From assembly GCA_949361645.1 (NCBI GenBank), contig OX442420.1, forward strand, positions 3,269,882 to 3,333,881: 64,000 bases of DNA. Direction: 5' to 3'. A program made the position numbers and the translations under genes. The notes below the pieces were generated by a model. It searched no databases and was not told the origin of the DNA. It saw only the letters and a program-made list of their open reading frames with translations. This document shows, piece by piece, positions 11,567 through 22,180 of this stretch (within the stretch, counting starts at the first letter, position 1; each line of letters opens with the position of its first letter). Source of the stretch: Spongilla lacustris. Its lineage: Eukaryota > Porifera > Demospongiae > Spongillida > Spongillidae.

Positions 11567-12430
11567 ACAAGCACAACACCATAGCACTACTTTACAAGCA
11601 CAGTAACAGCACTTCTTATAACTGGCACTGCACCATAGCACTAGTTTGTGTTGCTAACGTTGTGCAAAGAAGGCAGCAAGACTTATAGTACATGTAGTAT
11701 ACAGTAAGGCTTAGCAATCGTACTTGTCCCCGGAAAGCCTTTTCCTAAATGAATCAATCACCACCCTCCTGATGTCTGCGATGTATTATAATGTGGCTAT
11801 GAGTGCGTACGTACCGAGTTGGCACGAGAGTCCACGTGCATTGCACGATCGCCTCAATTACTTGTTAACTTTACTTCGCTAATCGCTAGTTGTCAAGTCA
11901 AAAGCCAGCCGTAACGAGATTGTTTCCACTTTAATTTCCAGCAAGCAAAAGTGGTACTGGGTCTTTGGGGCGGAGAATAGGCGGAGTCAGATATAAATTG
12001 CATATTCATGTGTTCGGAAGAACGGGAAGCGCGTTAGGATACATTGGTGGCGCGAATCGAGCGGGAAATATGCACTAACTTTGCACTGCCATATTACCGT
12101 AACGGATAACATACAAATCAACGATCTGAACAAATCAATAGCTACAGGACTTCACTATGTATGTTCCGAATTTGACGCGTTTTCAACACTCGCACCTCGA
12201 GAAATGTGGATTTCTAACCCGCGGGGTTAACGAATGCTGTACCCGCTGCACGGAAAATACGTAGATTACAAAAATCGATTTCCACAGAGAGAAATGGTGT
12301 GGGAACAAGTGTATGAAATTTGAAAGGAAAAGGTTGTACCGTTGCGAAGATGTGCGGTTAAGTGTAACGTGCAATTTTTATAGTGATAAAATTATAACCC
12401 CACAAGCCCGATTTTGCTGGACACTGTCCC
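11567..12430 (-). repeat. Right inverted arm of the giant foldback element
   Basis: Reverse-complement copy of 2954-3806 with only scattered differences, for example GCAAAGTTAG against CATAGTTAG. It ends in CTGTCCC followed by ATATATATAT. Confidence 0.8.
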
Positions 12431-13077
12431 ATATATATATAGCTGCAAAGTTATATAATTCTTTGAATACCAACGCCATGTTCCCCATAAATAAAATTAT
12501 CCAATGGGGCTAGCTGGAAGTACATTATATAATGTATTTGTGTACCCATGCATGCAAGAAATGACAAGGGATTTAACAAAGATTCGGCCGTGGGCCTCAA
12601 GCCGTCCAAATACCATGCCCGAAAATAGAGGTGGCTTTTGTTTAAGCACGATTCGAACTTCTAGTCTTGCATGGCGCCATTTTATGCTCAATAACTTTTA
12701 CTTCTCAATATGCCTTTTTCACATTGTATTGGTGGTTTCCGAGCCGAGCGGGAACCAATGTTCCTGTTGGGTCATGCAGGATCGTCACTATACATGTATA
12801 TTCGCATTAAAACGGCAGAAATCGTATACAATGCACGCAGGAACAAAAACGCTGTCCGTTCGTACATTAAGTCAGACTTAACTTGAGTCACAATACCACC
12901 GTCAATCTATATAATTTTAGAAAGATGGTGGGATTTAAGGACATTAATGATAATTATAGTGGGATGTAAGAACATAAATAATTATTATCATTTGAGTAAT
13001 GGGGTCTGCAGGAGTCATTTCATAACAACTTGTTGTACCAGGAGTGGGGACTTGGAATGGTATATGCTTAGTTCCAC
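12431..13077. other. Intergenic or intronic, no exon recognised
   Basis: This lies between the foldback element and the last recognisable ATP9-like exon. Open frames at 12504-12881 and 12497-12691 have no known domain. The 3' part of the ATP9-like gene should lie here if the gene were complete, but no DKTGT phosphorylation site was found. Confidence 0.45.
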
Positions 13078-13329
13078 CTTGTGTTCGTACAATTTGCTCC
13101 TTTTTATTATTTGATCGCACACCAGATGTATTCAATACACTCCGGGTGTAGATTACTAGACCTAGGGCAGTCCCTATGGGGGAGTAAGGGAGAGGGGAAG
13201 CGGCACAGAGACGTTTTCGCCATCCTACGGCTACCCACTGGTTGCGGAAAAGGTCTGTGCTATGGCCCATGGGTGCTTGCCTGGGATCCTCGTCTGCTCA
13301 CTATCACTTTTAATTAGTTGTAAGGTTTG

Positions 13330-14040
13330 CATAACCTAGTTCTCTAGCCACATATATACATTTCTGACATTTGAACATGGTGAATTAGGTAGAAATTTAG
13401 CTCCCTCCCAAATGTGATTGGTTGTATAGCACGTGATTGGGCCACGTGGTTGGGGGTTTAAAAGGCTGGTACCTTAGTATGAGTATTCATTCTAAGCTTG
13501 CGTGCACGTGCTGCAAACTTTTTCTTGTTTGTTTTGGTTTTGTGGTGTTTGATTTGTCCTATAGGTGCAACACTTGATCAGGGAGTAGACCTTGAAGATT
13601 GGCTGGATCTTTCTATGAACTAATTGTGTGTGGGCCTGTTTGCAGAGCGATTGTTGGGTTATTTTTCCTGCTTTGAGGTTTTCTCCCAAAAAATGGGTTT
13701 TTCCTCACTGTGGGTTTTTTTTTCCGTGAGGGGGTGTGGGCCCACCCCCTCTAAATCAAATTTTGTTTGTGGCCCCGCTCTAAGGGTTGTGTGGTGTCTT
13801 GTAATGCTGTGTGGTGTTATGTGTGTGTGGTTGGATCAAGCCTTGGTGGCTGTGATCATCTTGTTGTGGTTGTTGTAAGTGGTTGTGTGTGTTTGGTGGC
13901 AGCGTGCACAATGAAGCTAAACCAATATTCTATTTTGGTTATTTGGGGGAAAGGAAGGTGCTATACAGTGCGCATGTGGGAGGGAGGTGCCGCAGTAGGT
14001 CTTCTATCGTAGACGTGTGCCGTAACGTAATTGCATTCCT
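13330..14040 (+). other. T/G-rich segment inside the ATP9-like gene, possibly an inserted element
   Basis: It contains a TATA-like TTTAAAAGGCTGG at about 13455, a hairpin GGGGGTGTGGGCCCACCCCC near 13730-13750 and long T and TGTG-rich stretches. It occupies the place where missing flippase exons should be. An LTR or other insertion is possible, but no target duplication or coding domain was seen. Confidence 0.3.
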
Positions 14041-14245
14041 CGTAACGTAAGGTAACATTAATAACTTTTAATATGTTGGAAGTAATCAGAACCGATTTGG
14101 TATGGCAATGTCTCCAGACCCTCCGCTAAGCGCGAGGGTATGGCTACGTCAGACTAATGAGTGAAAGTGAGGGATACGAATATACAGTATTCAATTTTAA
14201 AGTGACACTGGAATCCACTACTACACAGTGTGCGGGCATACTACA

Positions 14246-14320
14246 TGTAAATCTGTGCGCATGTATGGATGTAAATCTGTGCACATGTATGGATGTAAAT
14301 CTGTGTGCATGTATGGATGC
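14246..14320. repeat. 24-bp tandem repeat, three copies
   Basis: The unit is ATGTAAATCTGTG followed by CGCATGTATGG, with small changes between copies. It lies just downstream of the ATP9-like exon ending at 14342 on the minus strand. Confidence 0.75.
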
Positions 14321-14452
14321 CAAGCTACGTAAAAGGCAAACCTTTCTTGGTGAGCTTGTAGTAATGCTGCACATTGACCTCCTTATCCCGGATGTACCTC
14401 TTTATGTCGTCATACAGCTCCCTGATCATGGTCACCACAAGGACAAAGATCT

Positions 14453-14576
14453 AGTGTGTGTGTGTTTGTGTGTGTGTGAGTATGTGTGTGTGTGTGTGTG
14501 CATGTATGTGTGTGTGAGTGTGTGTGTGTGTGCGTGTATGTGTGTGTGTGAGTGTGTGTGTATGTGCATGTGTGTA

Positions 14577-14609
<33 letters not shown>

Positions 14610-14612
14610 ACG
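14453..14612. repeat. (TG)n microsatellite abutting a splice acceptor
   Basis: An imperfect TG/CA tract of about 160 bp. On the gene strand (minus) it reads CA repeats right up to CACTAG, the acceptor of exon 14342-14450, where a pyrimidine tract would normally be. Long frames over it are low complexity and are not genes. Confidence 0.85.
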
Positions 14613-14696
14613 TGTTTCATTCCAAATTTAAATATGTATGCCATGCAGGAGTGTGTTAGATCAACTGATGTGTGAAAGTGTGTGCTACATGCAGAG

Positions 14697-14960
14697 GGCC
14701 CCCCCCCCCAATGTAACATGTTGACCAGAGGCCCCCCCCAATGTAACATGTTGACCAGAGGCCCCCCCCCCCCCCCCCCCCAATGTACACATGTTCACCA
14801 GAGGCCCGCCCCCCAATGTAACATGTTGACCAGAGGCCCCCCCCCCCCCCCCCCCCAATGTACACATGTTCACCAGAGGCCCCCCAATGTCACCAGAGGT
14901 CCCCCAATGTCCCCTCAATGTCCCCAGAGGCCCCTTACACATGCTCACCAGAGGCCCCCA
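14697..14960. repeat. C-run minisatellite in an ATP9-like intron
   Basis: The repeated unit is ACCAGAGGCC followed by 7-20 C and AATGTAACATGTTG or AATGTACACATGTTC. About seven units lie between exons 14949-15062 and 14342-14450. The reverse strand carries closely spaced long G runs able to form G-quadruplexes. Confidence 0.8.
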
Positions 14961-15942
14961 ATAGGTATACAGGTACCCAATCTTCAGCTGAGGTACAAAT
15001 TGAGTCACAGCGAACACCAAGAAGTATAGGTACAAGAAAAATCTGAACTGTTCAAACAGTACCTATCAGTATGGAGAGGGAAGGCAGGAAGGCAGTTATG
15101 GGTTGGGGGGGGGAGGGGGAAGGAGAACAAATGGAGAATGAAGGGAAGGCATGACGATATGTGAGAAGGACAGCGAATAAGGAGGTGTAGGGAAGATGGA
15201 GGGTGGTAAACACAGAGAAGGGTTTGAGTCCAGCTTCACAAACTTTTGGAATGAAAGAAAAGAGACTGTATTTGCGATTACAGATAGCGTTGGCAGGGTA
15301 TCTTTGGGATAGGTCCTGTAGAAATTAGCAGGTCGAAATGCCATAGAGTGCATCTATTAGAATCATAAGTACAGTACCGGTTGGCCTGGTGAGACAGTCC
15401 TGCTTTTCAACGCACTGCCCCTCTGACAGGCAGCAGCAAGGCCATTCCAAGCCCTGAAAACACACGTATATAAAGCTGGGTACTCCAAAACAACTACATG
15501 TATAATTTGTTTACCTTTGCATTAAAAGTTGCAAGCCACCGTTCCAAACCCAATCAACCAAAGAAAAATTGACTTTCAATCTGCTCTGCCATTTCTTGCG
15601 GCCATTTCTCGCGGATGAATCGACGTCTGAGTCACTTTACTCGTCGTCGCTGATATTGGGGACATCGTCTACGGCGTTCTCTGGTTCCAAGGCGGTGTAG
15701 CTGTAGCCATGACCCTTTTTTGTCCTCCGAGGCCCCATCTTGCTCGTGTCAGATAGGTTAAGGGAAGAAAGGTCATCCATACCGCTACGTAGAAGACAGA
15801 CATTACGCTAGTATACTAATCTGGTCCCCAGACTTAGATTATACCTGTCGCGCGGAAACGCCTATATTGAACAAAAGGCAATGCGGTATGTCTTCCAGAC
15901 CGTTTAGAAGATTACAGCAAACGGGGGAGGTGATTAAAATAA

Positions 15943-16206
15943 AATCCTTCTTAACCCTGTTGTGAACATCCTTGTTGTGAACATCCTTCTTAACCCTGTT
16001 GTGAACATCCTTCTTAACCCTGCTGTGAACATCCTTCTTAACCTTGTTGTGAACATCCTTCTTAACCCTGTTGTGAACATCCTTCTTAACCCTGTTGTGA
16101 ACATCCTTCTTAACCCTGTTGTGAACATCCTTCTTAACCCTGCTGTGAACTTCCTTCTTAACCCTGTTGTGAACATCCTTCTTAACCCTGTTGTGAAAAT
16201 CCTTCT
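15943..16206. repeat. 24-bp tandem repeat, about 11 copies
   Basis: The unit is AACATCCTTC followed by TTAACCCTGTTGTG, with CTGCTGTG and CTTGTTGTG variants and one shortened copy near 15966. It is open in frames on both strands because 24 is a multiple of three. It has no spacers, so it is not a CRISPR array. Confidence 0.85.
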
Positions 16207-16269
16207 TAAACATCCTTCGTAACTCTCTTTTTCAGACCGTTTTTCCTAGCACTGTTCAGGCACATCTAT

Positions 16270-16332
16270 TTCTTTGCAGATAGATGTTACTTCATTGCTT
16301 GCAGCTGAGAAGTGACATCTATCTGCAAAGAA
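16270..16332. other. 63-nt hairpin, candidate small-RNA precursor
   Basis: The arms TTCTTTGCAGATAGATG-TTACTT (16270-16292) and its complement (16310-16332) pair over 23 bases with one mismatch around a loop of about 17 bases. It is not flanked by recognised repeats. The size and near-perfect stem would suit a pre-miRNA or short-hairpin locus, but an old small inverted repeat is equally possible. Confidence 0.35.
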
Positions 16333-16807
16333 TTCGAAGCCTTAGCACTTGGCATTTGTCAATAATGGATTGATTTTTAAGGGGCGTGTTTGAAGGTGGC
16401 CCTTGATTTGAATTTTTAGGATGGTGACTATAAAAAAAAAAATTGCCCCCCCCCCCCCCCCCCCCGATAATTTTAAATATATTTATGATATGAGGAACAC
16501 AATGCAGAAAAATTTATAAAATTATAAATAATCAGTGGATTTCAAAGTAAAGATGTACTTCGTTACTTTTAAAAAAACTTTTTAAACCCTCCCACCTGCT
16601 TACAAAGCCATGCACCATAACGGAAGCTTGCGCTACGCATGATATAACATCAACAATTTTCTATTTATAGAAGTCCTGTGATCAAATCAAGTGAATGTTG
16701 ACATAGCTGTGGTGGCTTAGGGGTTGATTGCCAGGGTCCATGGGGGACATTCCCGTATGTATACAGAGGAGACCATAGCATGTTCTCTTATATATGCACA
16801 AACATAC
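16333..16807. other. Intergenic, no exon recognised
   Basis: The stretch contains an A run followed by about 20 C near 16432-16465 and AT-rich DNA. The UHRF-like gene should continue here past its donor at 16807 if it had a RING domain; none was found. Confidence 0.4.
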
Positions 16808-18413
16808 AGGGTCATCTCTTCTCAGCAGATACTTCCAGACAACAAAGCCAGCACTGTTCTTGGCGGGCCAGTACTTCACCACCTGATAATATACATATCC
16901 ATTATACTCCGGTACCACACTTCGATCTCCATGCAGCACAACAGGAAGACTAGTCATGTGCGTTGTCAACTTTTATGCATACTCAGGATAGTTTTTGACA
17001 CCAATATTTGTTGGATAAACAATTCTTGAGTGATTGTCCTATGTGCACACATAAGGTTGAATACAGCACTCTAAATCTGGTTGTGTCGCTACCAAGAGTC
17101 TCCTCATGAGGACAGGGTGTCAATTAGGTGTTAAGTATCTTAGCTAAGCCAAATACCTTGTAAATGCCATCATATCTGTTCCCCTCATATGGAGCATACT
17201 TGGAGAACTTCCTGCCCTTGTGATTTCTAACCTTTAGTCCAATGCATAAAATAACAACAAAGTCATTCAGACATTAATGACTTACCACCCTCACTGGTTT
17301 ACCGCTCCTCCAGTTGGTTGCGGTGGCCCCTTTCTCTACACCCAGCTCCGCATAGCAGTTCTTGGCCAGAGCTCTGAAGAGGAAATGAAGTATCTCCTAA
17401 GGCTTCTCTGCCCCACCCTCTTTCTCCCCATGTACTTATTCATGGCCTTAAGCTCCTGGTCAAGCGAGTAAATGAACTCCTCCCCATTGTCCTGAATTAT
17501 ACACACACACACATGAGACATCATATACAGTGTAGAATATCTTCACACAGGTGGTCCCCTAACAAACCTCATCACAATTGGCACCGGACAGGACAATAGA
17601 ATAAATGCCATGATTCACATCGCCCTGGATGGCTGCTACTGGTGACGTATGGACCATAGCATCGCACACCTAGGGAGTAAGGAGGAAAAGGGTTAAGGGT
17701 ATAAGGGTGTGTGGTGAAGGTCTGTTTGCAAGACAGAGTTGTAGCTTACATACCTCCACCCTATACCGCCACCATGTGCCCACTGGTACCCCGGGGATGG
17801 GGCCAAAGTGAAACAAGGAGACTGGCTTGTGTGCCTCCTCCACCTCCACCTCCTTATAAATATCTTCCAAAGAGGTCACCTCAACCTCTTTAGCTTCTTG
17901 TCTATAACAGTAGAAGGCCATGATACCTCTCCCCATATCTTCTCACAGTTAAGCTTAAATGTTGTAGTTAAACAGCCCTCTTAAATACAAATTAACACCA
18001 CGTGACCTATCAACCAGCCACCCCTTGGAACATCATACAACCCTTAAAACATCCTACAGTCCACTTACCCTAGGAGCAGTTTGCAAAATACTTTGCGTTC
18101 TCTTTCTAATTTTCTGGTAACAATGGCTTCATACCAAAAGCCTCTCTGCTGGGGGCAATCTGGGTTATAGTTTACCATGACAGACTGGTCCACATTCAGC
18201 TGCAGGCGTATAAAGTCAACACAATTAAATTTTGTGGCCAGGCATGTGGTGTGGGTTACATGTAGTGGGCACAGTGCATACCTCGTACCACCGCAAGCGA
18301 TATAGAACACGTAGCTGAGGATCGTTGTTCGCTCCATCGAACGATGAATGACCTCCTTGCATCTCCGCACGAGTTACTGGTACCCAGACCCAATCCAACA
18401 TTAAAGATACCAT
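16808..18413 (-). CDS. UHRF1: UHRF-like protein with partial tandem Tudor and SRA domains
   Basis: Eight exons with consistent phases: 18282-18413, 18069-18199, 17754-17901, 17568-17669, 17436-17491, 17286-17373, 17157-17231 and 16808-16882. Recognisable blocks are [19 protein letters not shown] (Tudor part), [18 protein letters not shown] (SRA start), [62 protein letters not shown] and VVKYWP to [13 protein letters not shown] proteins read H3K9me3 and hemimethylated CpG. Here the usual GGYEDD is SGANCDE, and the stretch with TGSGGRDL and the NKR finger is missing, so methyl-CpG recognition is doubtful. There is no room for a PHD between exons 2 and 3, and no UBL or RING was found. The start ATG at 18413 is tentative and the 3' end is open at a donor (GTATGT). 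All introns are GT-AG, the smallest about 62 bp. Confidence 0.85.
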
Positions 18414-18625
18414 CTTAAACGCTTATAATTATAGTAATGAATTTAGCCCTTTTGTTTGTATTAAAGATTTGTAAGTATCCTGGCCCTCATGTACATACAA
18501 GTTGCAGTTTGCTATAAATTTGTGGCTACTAGCTAGGTGATAGGAGCAGTGTGCATACCGATGTATTTGCACCAGCTGAATATTTAAATTAATATACCAG
18601 AATATTTTATACATTACAGTCAAAA
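18414..18625. promoter_or_regulatory. Shared upstream region between two divergent genes
   Basis: This 212-bp AT-rich gap separates the tentative first codon of the UHRF-like gene (minus) from the first codon of the zinc-finger/transposase-like gene (plus). It is likely to hold both promoters or 5' leaders. No specific motif is called. Confidence 0.35.
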
Positions 18626-21600
18626 ATGGAGAAGAAAGGCGATAGATTTGTGTGCAGCCTCTGTAATTTGTATGCAGATCTACGCCCAGCCGGCATTGCG
18701 AGTCACATATGTGCCTCTCACAAGTTTGGGCCAGTTATAAGTTTTCCTTGCGGGCTATGTGATAGACTGTATACAACGGACCACTGTGATGCGTATAGAG
18801 CACATGTATACTCGCGCCATCGCTTAGGAGATGACTCTGGACTCGCAGCACCACTTGACGATGATATTCTAGTGCTACGAGACGAGGACAACATTGCCAG
18901 TGATGACGTAGCGTGCGAACCAGCAAGTCCTTCGCATAGTACCGCGGGTACTAGCAGTTTCAAGATCGCCGTTGCGGAGTTTGTGATAAGAACGTTAGAA
19001 GAGCGAAAGGTTACGCAAACGGCTATGAATGGCATCATAAAAGACCTCGAAGGGATATGGGAGATGGCATTAGACTAGTAGAGATTGAACGATGCTCGAT
19101 AGCTATGGCAAACTCGCGATCGCCCGATTCAGCTCACACAGATGACCTTCGACACTTTCTTTCGATGGATATAGTACAGCCGTTCATAGGCCTGCGAACA
19201 GAATACCAGCGGCACAATTTCTTCAAGGACCATTTTGATTTTGTGGTGCGTCAAATTGTGCATAGCTGTATTACGTATACTATAAGGATAACATGCTTAT
19301 TAATTTAGGATCCAATCGAACGGAAACTTTCTACAGTGGCAGTTGCCAATATCCGTCAAAGCTTGAAGGAAACTTCAGATTTATGCTACGATGTTCCTTT
19401 AATCGACTCTATTCAATGTTTGCTGAAATCGCCAGTCATATCCAATTACGTAAGTGTTCGATTGTGTATAGATACCTGTATTTATTTATATACCCTTATT
19501 AGATTCTCAACCCACATCCAAATGATCAGTGTCTGGCAGACTTCTGTGATGGTAGCTCATTCACGTCTAATGCCTTATTTCAAGTACACCCTAATGGTTT
19601 GCAAATTCATTTATTCTACGATGAAGTGGAGGTATATTATAACAAATTTATTATATAATTCTCCTAATAATGCATCAATTTTATTATGTTTAAGGTTTGC
19701 AACCCTATTGGATCGCATAAAGGAAAGCACAAACTTGGTATACCATCAAAAGTTAGGTTTTAAGTTACACGTTTAATTGTTATTTTATTTCAGGAATGTT
19801 CTATTATACGTTGGACAACTTACCCCCATCCTTGCGATCGAAATTGTGTAGCATTCAATTGCTATGTGTGTGCAAGTATTCTTTCATTAAGAAATATGGA
19901 GTTGATGTTATCCTCCAACCCTTCATTGAAGATGTCAAAAAACTTGAAAAGGTAAATTCCCTATACATAATACATATTGAAGTGTTCAACTATGAAGGTT
20001 TTGGTTTCAGGGTGTCAACTTCTACATACATGGTAAACAAGTAACACTTCACGGAACAATCTCAGTCATTACAGCAGATAACTTGTCTTCGCAATTAGTA
20101 AGTTGATTATACATGACGTATTGAACTGCCATCAGCGCAATCTCATTTGAATTATAGATTGGTGGCTACATAGGCCTCCATTCGGCCACCAGAGTTTGCC
20201 GTGATTGCTATGCTACGAAAGTCACTATGCAAGACAATGTAAGACGCGTAATCATTTTAATTGTAAACTGGCTTCTGACTTAGCCCTGTTTGTAAAGACA
20301 TGGTATCTAAAGGGGGAATAATTGAGCATCTGACTAGTTGACACTATGCTATGCATATCAACACCCATCAACAGCTTGCATACCAGCATATCAACAGCTA
20401 TACCAACCAACTCACCACAGCGGTATAACTAAGTTCCATAATCAAAAGGGAGGAATAGTTGTGTGATAGCAGGAGAATATAGAATGATAAAAGGTGTGAG
20501 GAGGATGGAATGTGAGGACATTTGAGGAGTGAGTATCGGTAGAGTGGGAGGATGACCAATCTCCAGTTAAGTATGAGGTTGTCCATGGGTTTACCTGTAA
20601 ATTATACATGCACCAACTGAATCATTTTGTTACAAGTGTTACCTACTTGTTTACAGTTCTCTGAAGTCCAGTTCCAACTAAGAAGCAAAAGCTCTCATAA
20701 TGCAAATTGTTTTGAGCTAGACAGTGTTCTATCCCGGCACTACGCTAGAGTGTACGGTTTAAGGGTTGATTCTGTCTTGAACACTCTGACGTATTTTCAC
20801 TCTTCGGAACAGCTTGTCCAAGATGTGATGCATGTGATGTTTGAAGGAGTTTGTCCAATTGAAGTCGAGTTGATCTTAAGGCACTGCATCATTAAATTGA
20901 AGGTCATAACAGTTGAAGAATTCAACATACGGTTGTCCATATTTGCATTTGGGTACTGTGACATGGCCAATATTCCAACACCAGTAAGTAGAGAAGCCAT
21001 ATACAAGGATAATTCATTATCACAATCAGGTATGCTTTGTTTTTTTGGTTGTATTTTGCATCCAGCCATAATGATTATTTATTATTAAGCTGCTCAGATG
21101 TGGTGTCTAATGAGAGCAATTCCCCTTCTCATTGGGGATCGAATCCCAATTGGAGATGAGAGATGGGATCATTTCACTAAACTTCTGTCTATCATGGATT
21201 ATATATTTGCTCCAAAGATAACAAAGGCAAGTTGGTATACATTTATTGTGACAGGTTTTACAGTGTGTGTATTGTAATGCAGGCAATGCTTGATGAAATG
21301 CCAGACATGATCCATTCGCACCTTGATACGTATCGGAAGTTGTACCGTAAACGCTTAACCCCAAAGATGCACTATTTAGTACATCTGCCAAGCTGGATCA
21401 AAAAGTAATATTCTATAGTGTATATATGCATTTATTAAGTTAATTTAAAACCTGTTGTTTAGGTGTGGTCCATTGGTAAATATGTGGAGTATGCGTTTTG
21501 AAGCCAAGCATCAGTACATGAAGCAATTAGCAAAAGTCATTGGCAACTTTAAAAACATTGCCAAAACACTTGCAAAGAGGCACGCTCAATTCATATGCTA

Positions 21601-22180
21601 CCAGCTAATAAATCCTGAGAAGTTCCTTTCTAACCAGGTTGAATCTGGGAGAGGTAAGCACTATTTACAACTGATTTACATAAATTAAATTTCATTACAA
21701 TTATTACAGCTGTGCAAATGAAAGTTTGTGAATTCGAGGAGGCCGAGACAATAAGTGACTGCTTTGGTGTAAATTCACAAACGACAGTGTACAGGTAAAT
21801 TTATAAATCAGTGATAAAAAGTGAATGCATATGTTTTTTCCCCCGGCAGAATGAGAAAAGTTGCAATGAAAGGAACAGAGTACAATTCTCAGGATGTTGT
21901 TCCTTTGGTATGCAGTGATGTTGTTCCAAAGTTTGGTACAATACAGTACATGCTGCACTTTGAAGACAACCCAAAACAAATCTACTTCCTATTAAAAGAG
22001 TTGGTGACGGTTACATATGACAATCATTACCACGCATATGAGGTTCGACAGGGTCCAGCATATATTATTTGCCAACAAGATGCCTTTCTGGATCATCAAC
22101 CTCTGGTTCTCAACATTTGCTTTGATCGTACCATCCATGAGAAACGTTTTGTTCGTGTTAGATATGCCTATGTTCCTTGA
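18626..22180 (+). CDS. Multi-exon C2H2 zinc-finger/transposase-like protein
   Basis: Exons: 18626-19245 (one frame change inside, about 19000-19070), 19309-19449, 19503-19631, 19695-19737, 19794-19951, 20011-20097, 20158-20238, 20657-21029, 21090-21226, 21283-21404, 21463-21653, 21710-21794 and 21850-22180. All phases agree and one intron (21227-21282) is GC-AG. The N-terminus has two C-x2-C...H-x-H fingers (CSLC...HICASH and CGLC...HVYSRH). Later blocks are FIGLRTEYQRHNFF, LPPSLRSKLCSIQLL, DNLSSQLIGGYIG, VMHVMFEGV, AIPLLIGDRIPIGD, PKMHYLVHLPSW and MWSMRFEAKHQYMKQ with RHAQFICYQ. This is a family widespread in animal genomes that I know as transposon-related, probably of the tnp2/EnSpm type; that assignment is from memory. 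Terminal inverted repeats were not found. Apart from the one frame break it is open from start to stop, so it may be a domesticated or recently active gene. Confidence 0.75.

Larger units (their letters stand above)
2954..12430. mobile_element. Giant foldback element (~9.5 kb) with long inverted arms and tandem-repeat core
   Basis: The two ends are mirror images: GGGACAGTGTCCAGC at 2954 and its complement ending CTGTCCC at 12430, each abutted by a (TA)n tract. The arms 2954-3806 and 11567-12430 are near-identical inverted copies. Inside them the 15-bp core GTAGTGCTATGGTGC is repeated in the forward sense on the left (about 3745-5815) and in the reverse sense on the right (about 6945-11640), so the whole element can fold on itself around 5.8-6.9 kb. 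No transposase is visible. The arms are homologous to the 0.8-kb palindromes at 38437-40899. The architecture resembles Foldback/Galileo elements of flies, but no relationship to those is shown. Confidence 0.75.
13078..15780 (-). pseudogene. ATP9: ATP9-like P4-ATPase (phospholipid flippase), 5' exons, probably inactive
   Basis: Five consecutive exons with matching phases can be set: 15515-15780, 15378-15453, 15244-15315, 14949-15062 and 14342-14450. Characteristic pieces are [27 protein letters not shown] (first membrane helix), [18 protein letters not shown] and FVLVVTMIRELYDD followed by RDKEVN, as in ATP9/NEO1 flippases that move lipids in Golgi or endosomal membranes. A later piece at about 13078-13173 reads GTALGLVIYT then RSVLNTSGVRS, lacking the usual four residues between T and R; its 3' limit is uncertain. 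The exons encoding the actuator segment up to LDGET were not found between them. The first exon starts at an ATG (15780) but carries an in-frame TAA at 15637-15639 within an acidic Ser-rich tail (SDDE, stop, SDSD). The catalytic domains are missing. A sequencing error could explain the stop, but not the lost exons. Confidence 0.72.

Noticed and set aside
10822..11606. Long open frames on both strands over the 27-bp array (up to 255 codons).
   Set aside because: They follow only from a stop-free unit whose length is a multiple of three; the neighbouring 22-bp array with the same core is not open, and no domain or start context is present.
12746..12780. Minus-strand DPTGT, which resembles the DKTGT phosphorylation site of P-type ATPases and lies downstream of the ATP9-like exons.
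   Set aside because: The key Lys is Pro and none of the residues around it match the family, so it is taken as chance.
14157..14749. Long frames through the TG/CA microsatellite.
   Set aside because: Simple-repeat translation. The real coding part here is the ATP9-like exon on minus in another frame.
15943..16206. Regular 24-bp repeats as a possible CRISPR array.
   Set aside because: No spacers between the units and the genome is eukaryotic; it is a minisatellite.
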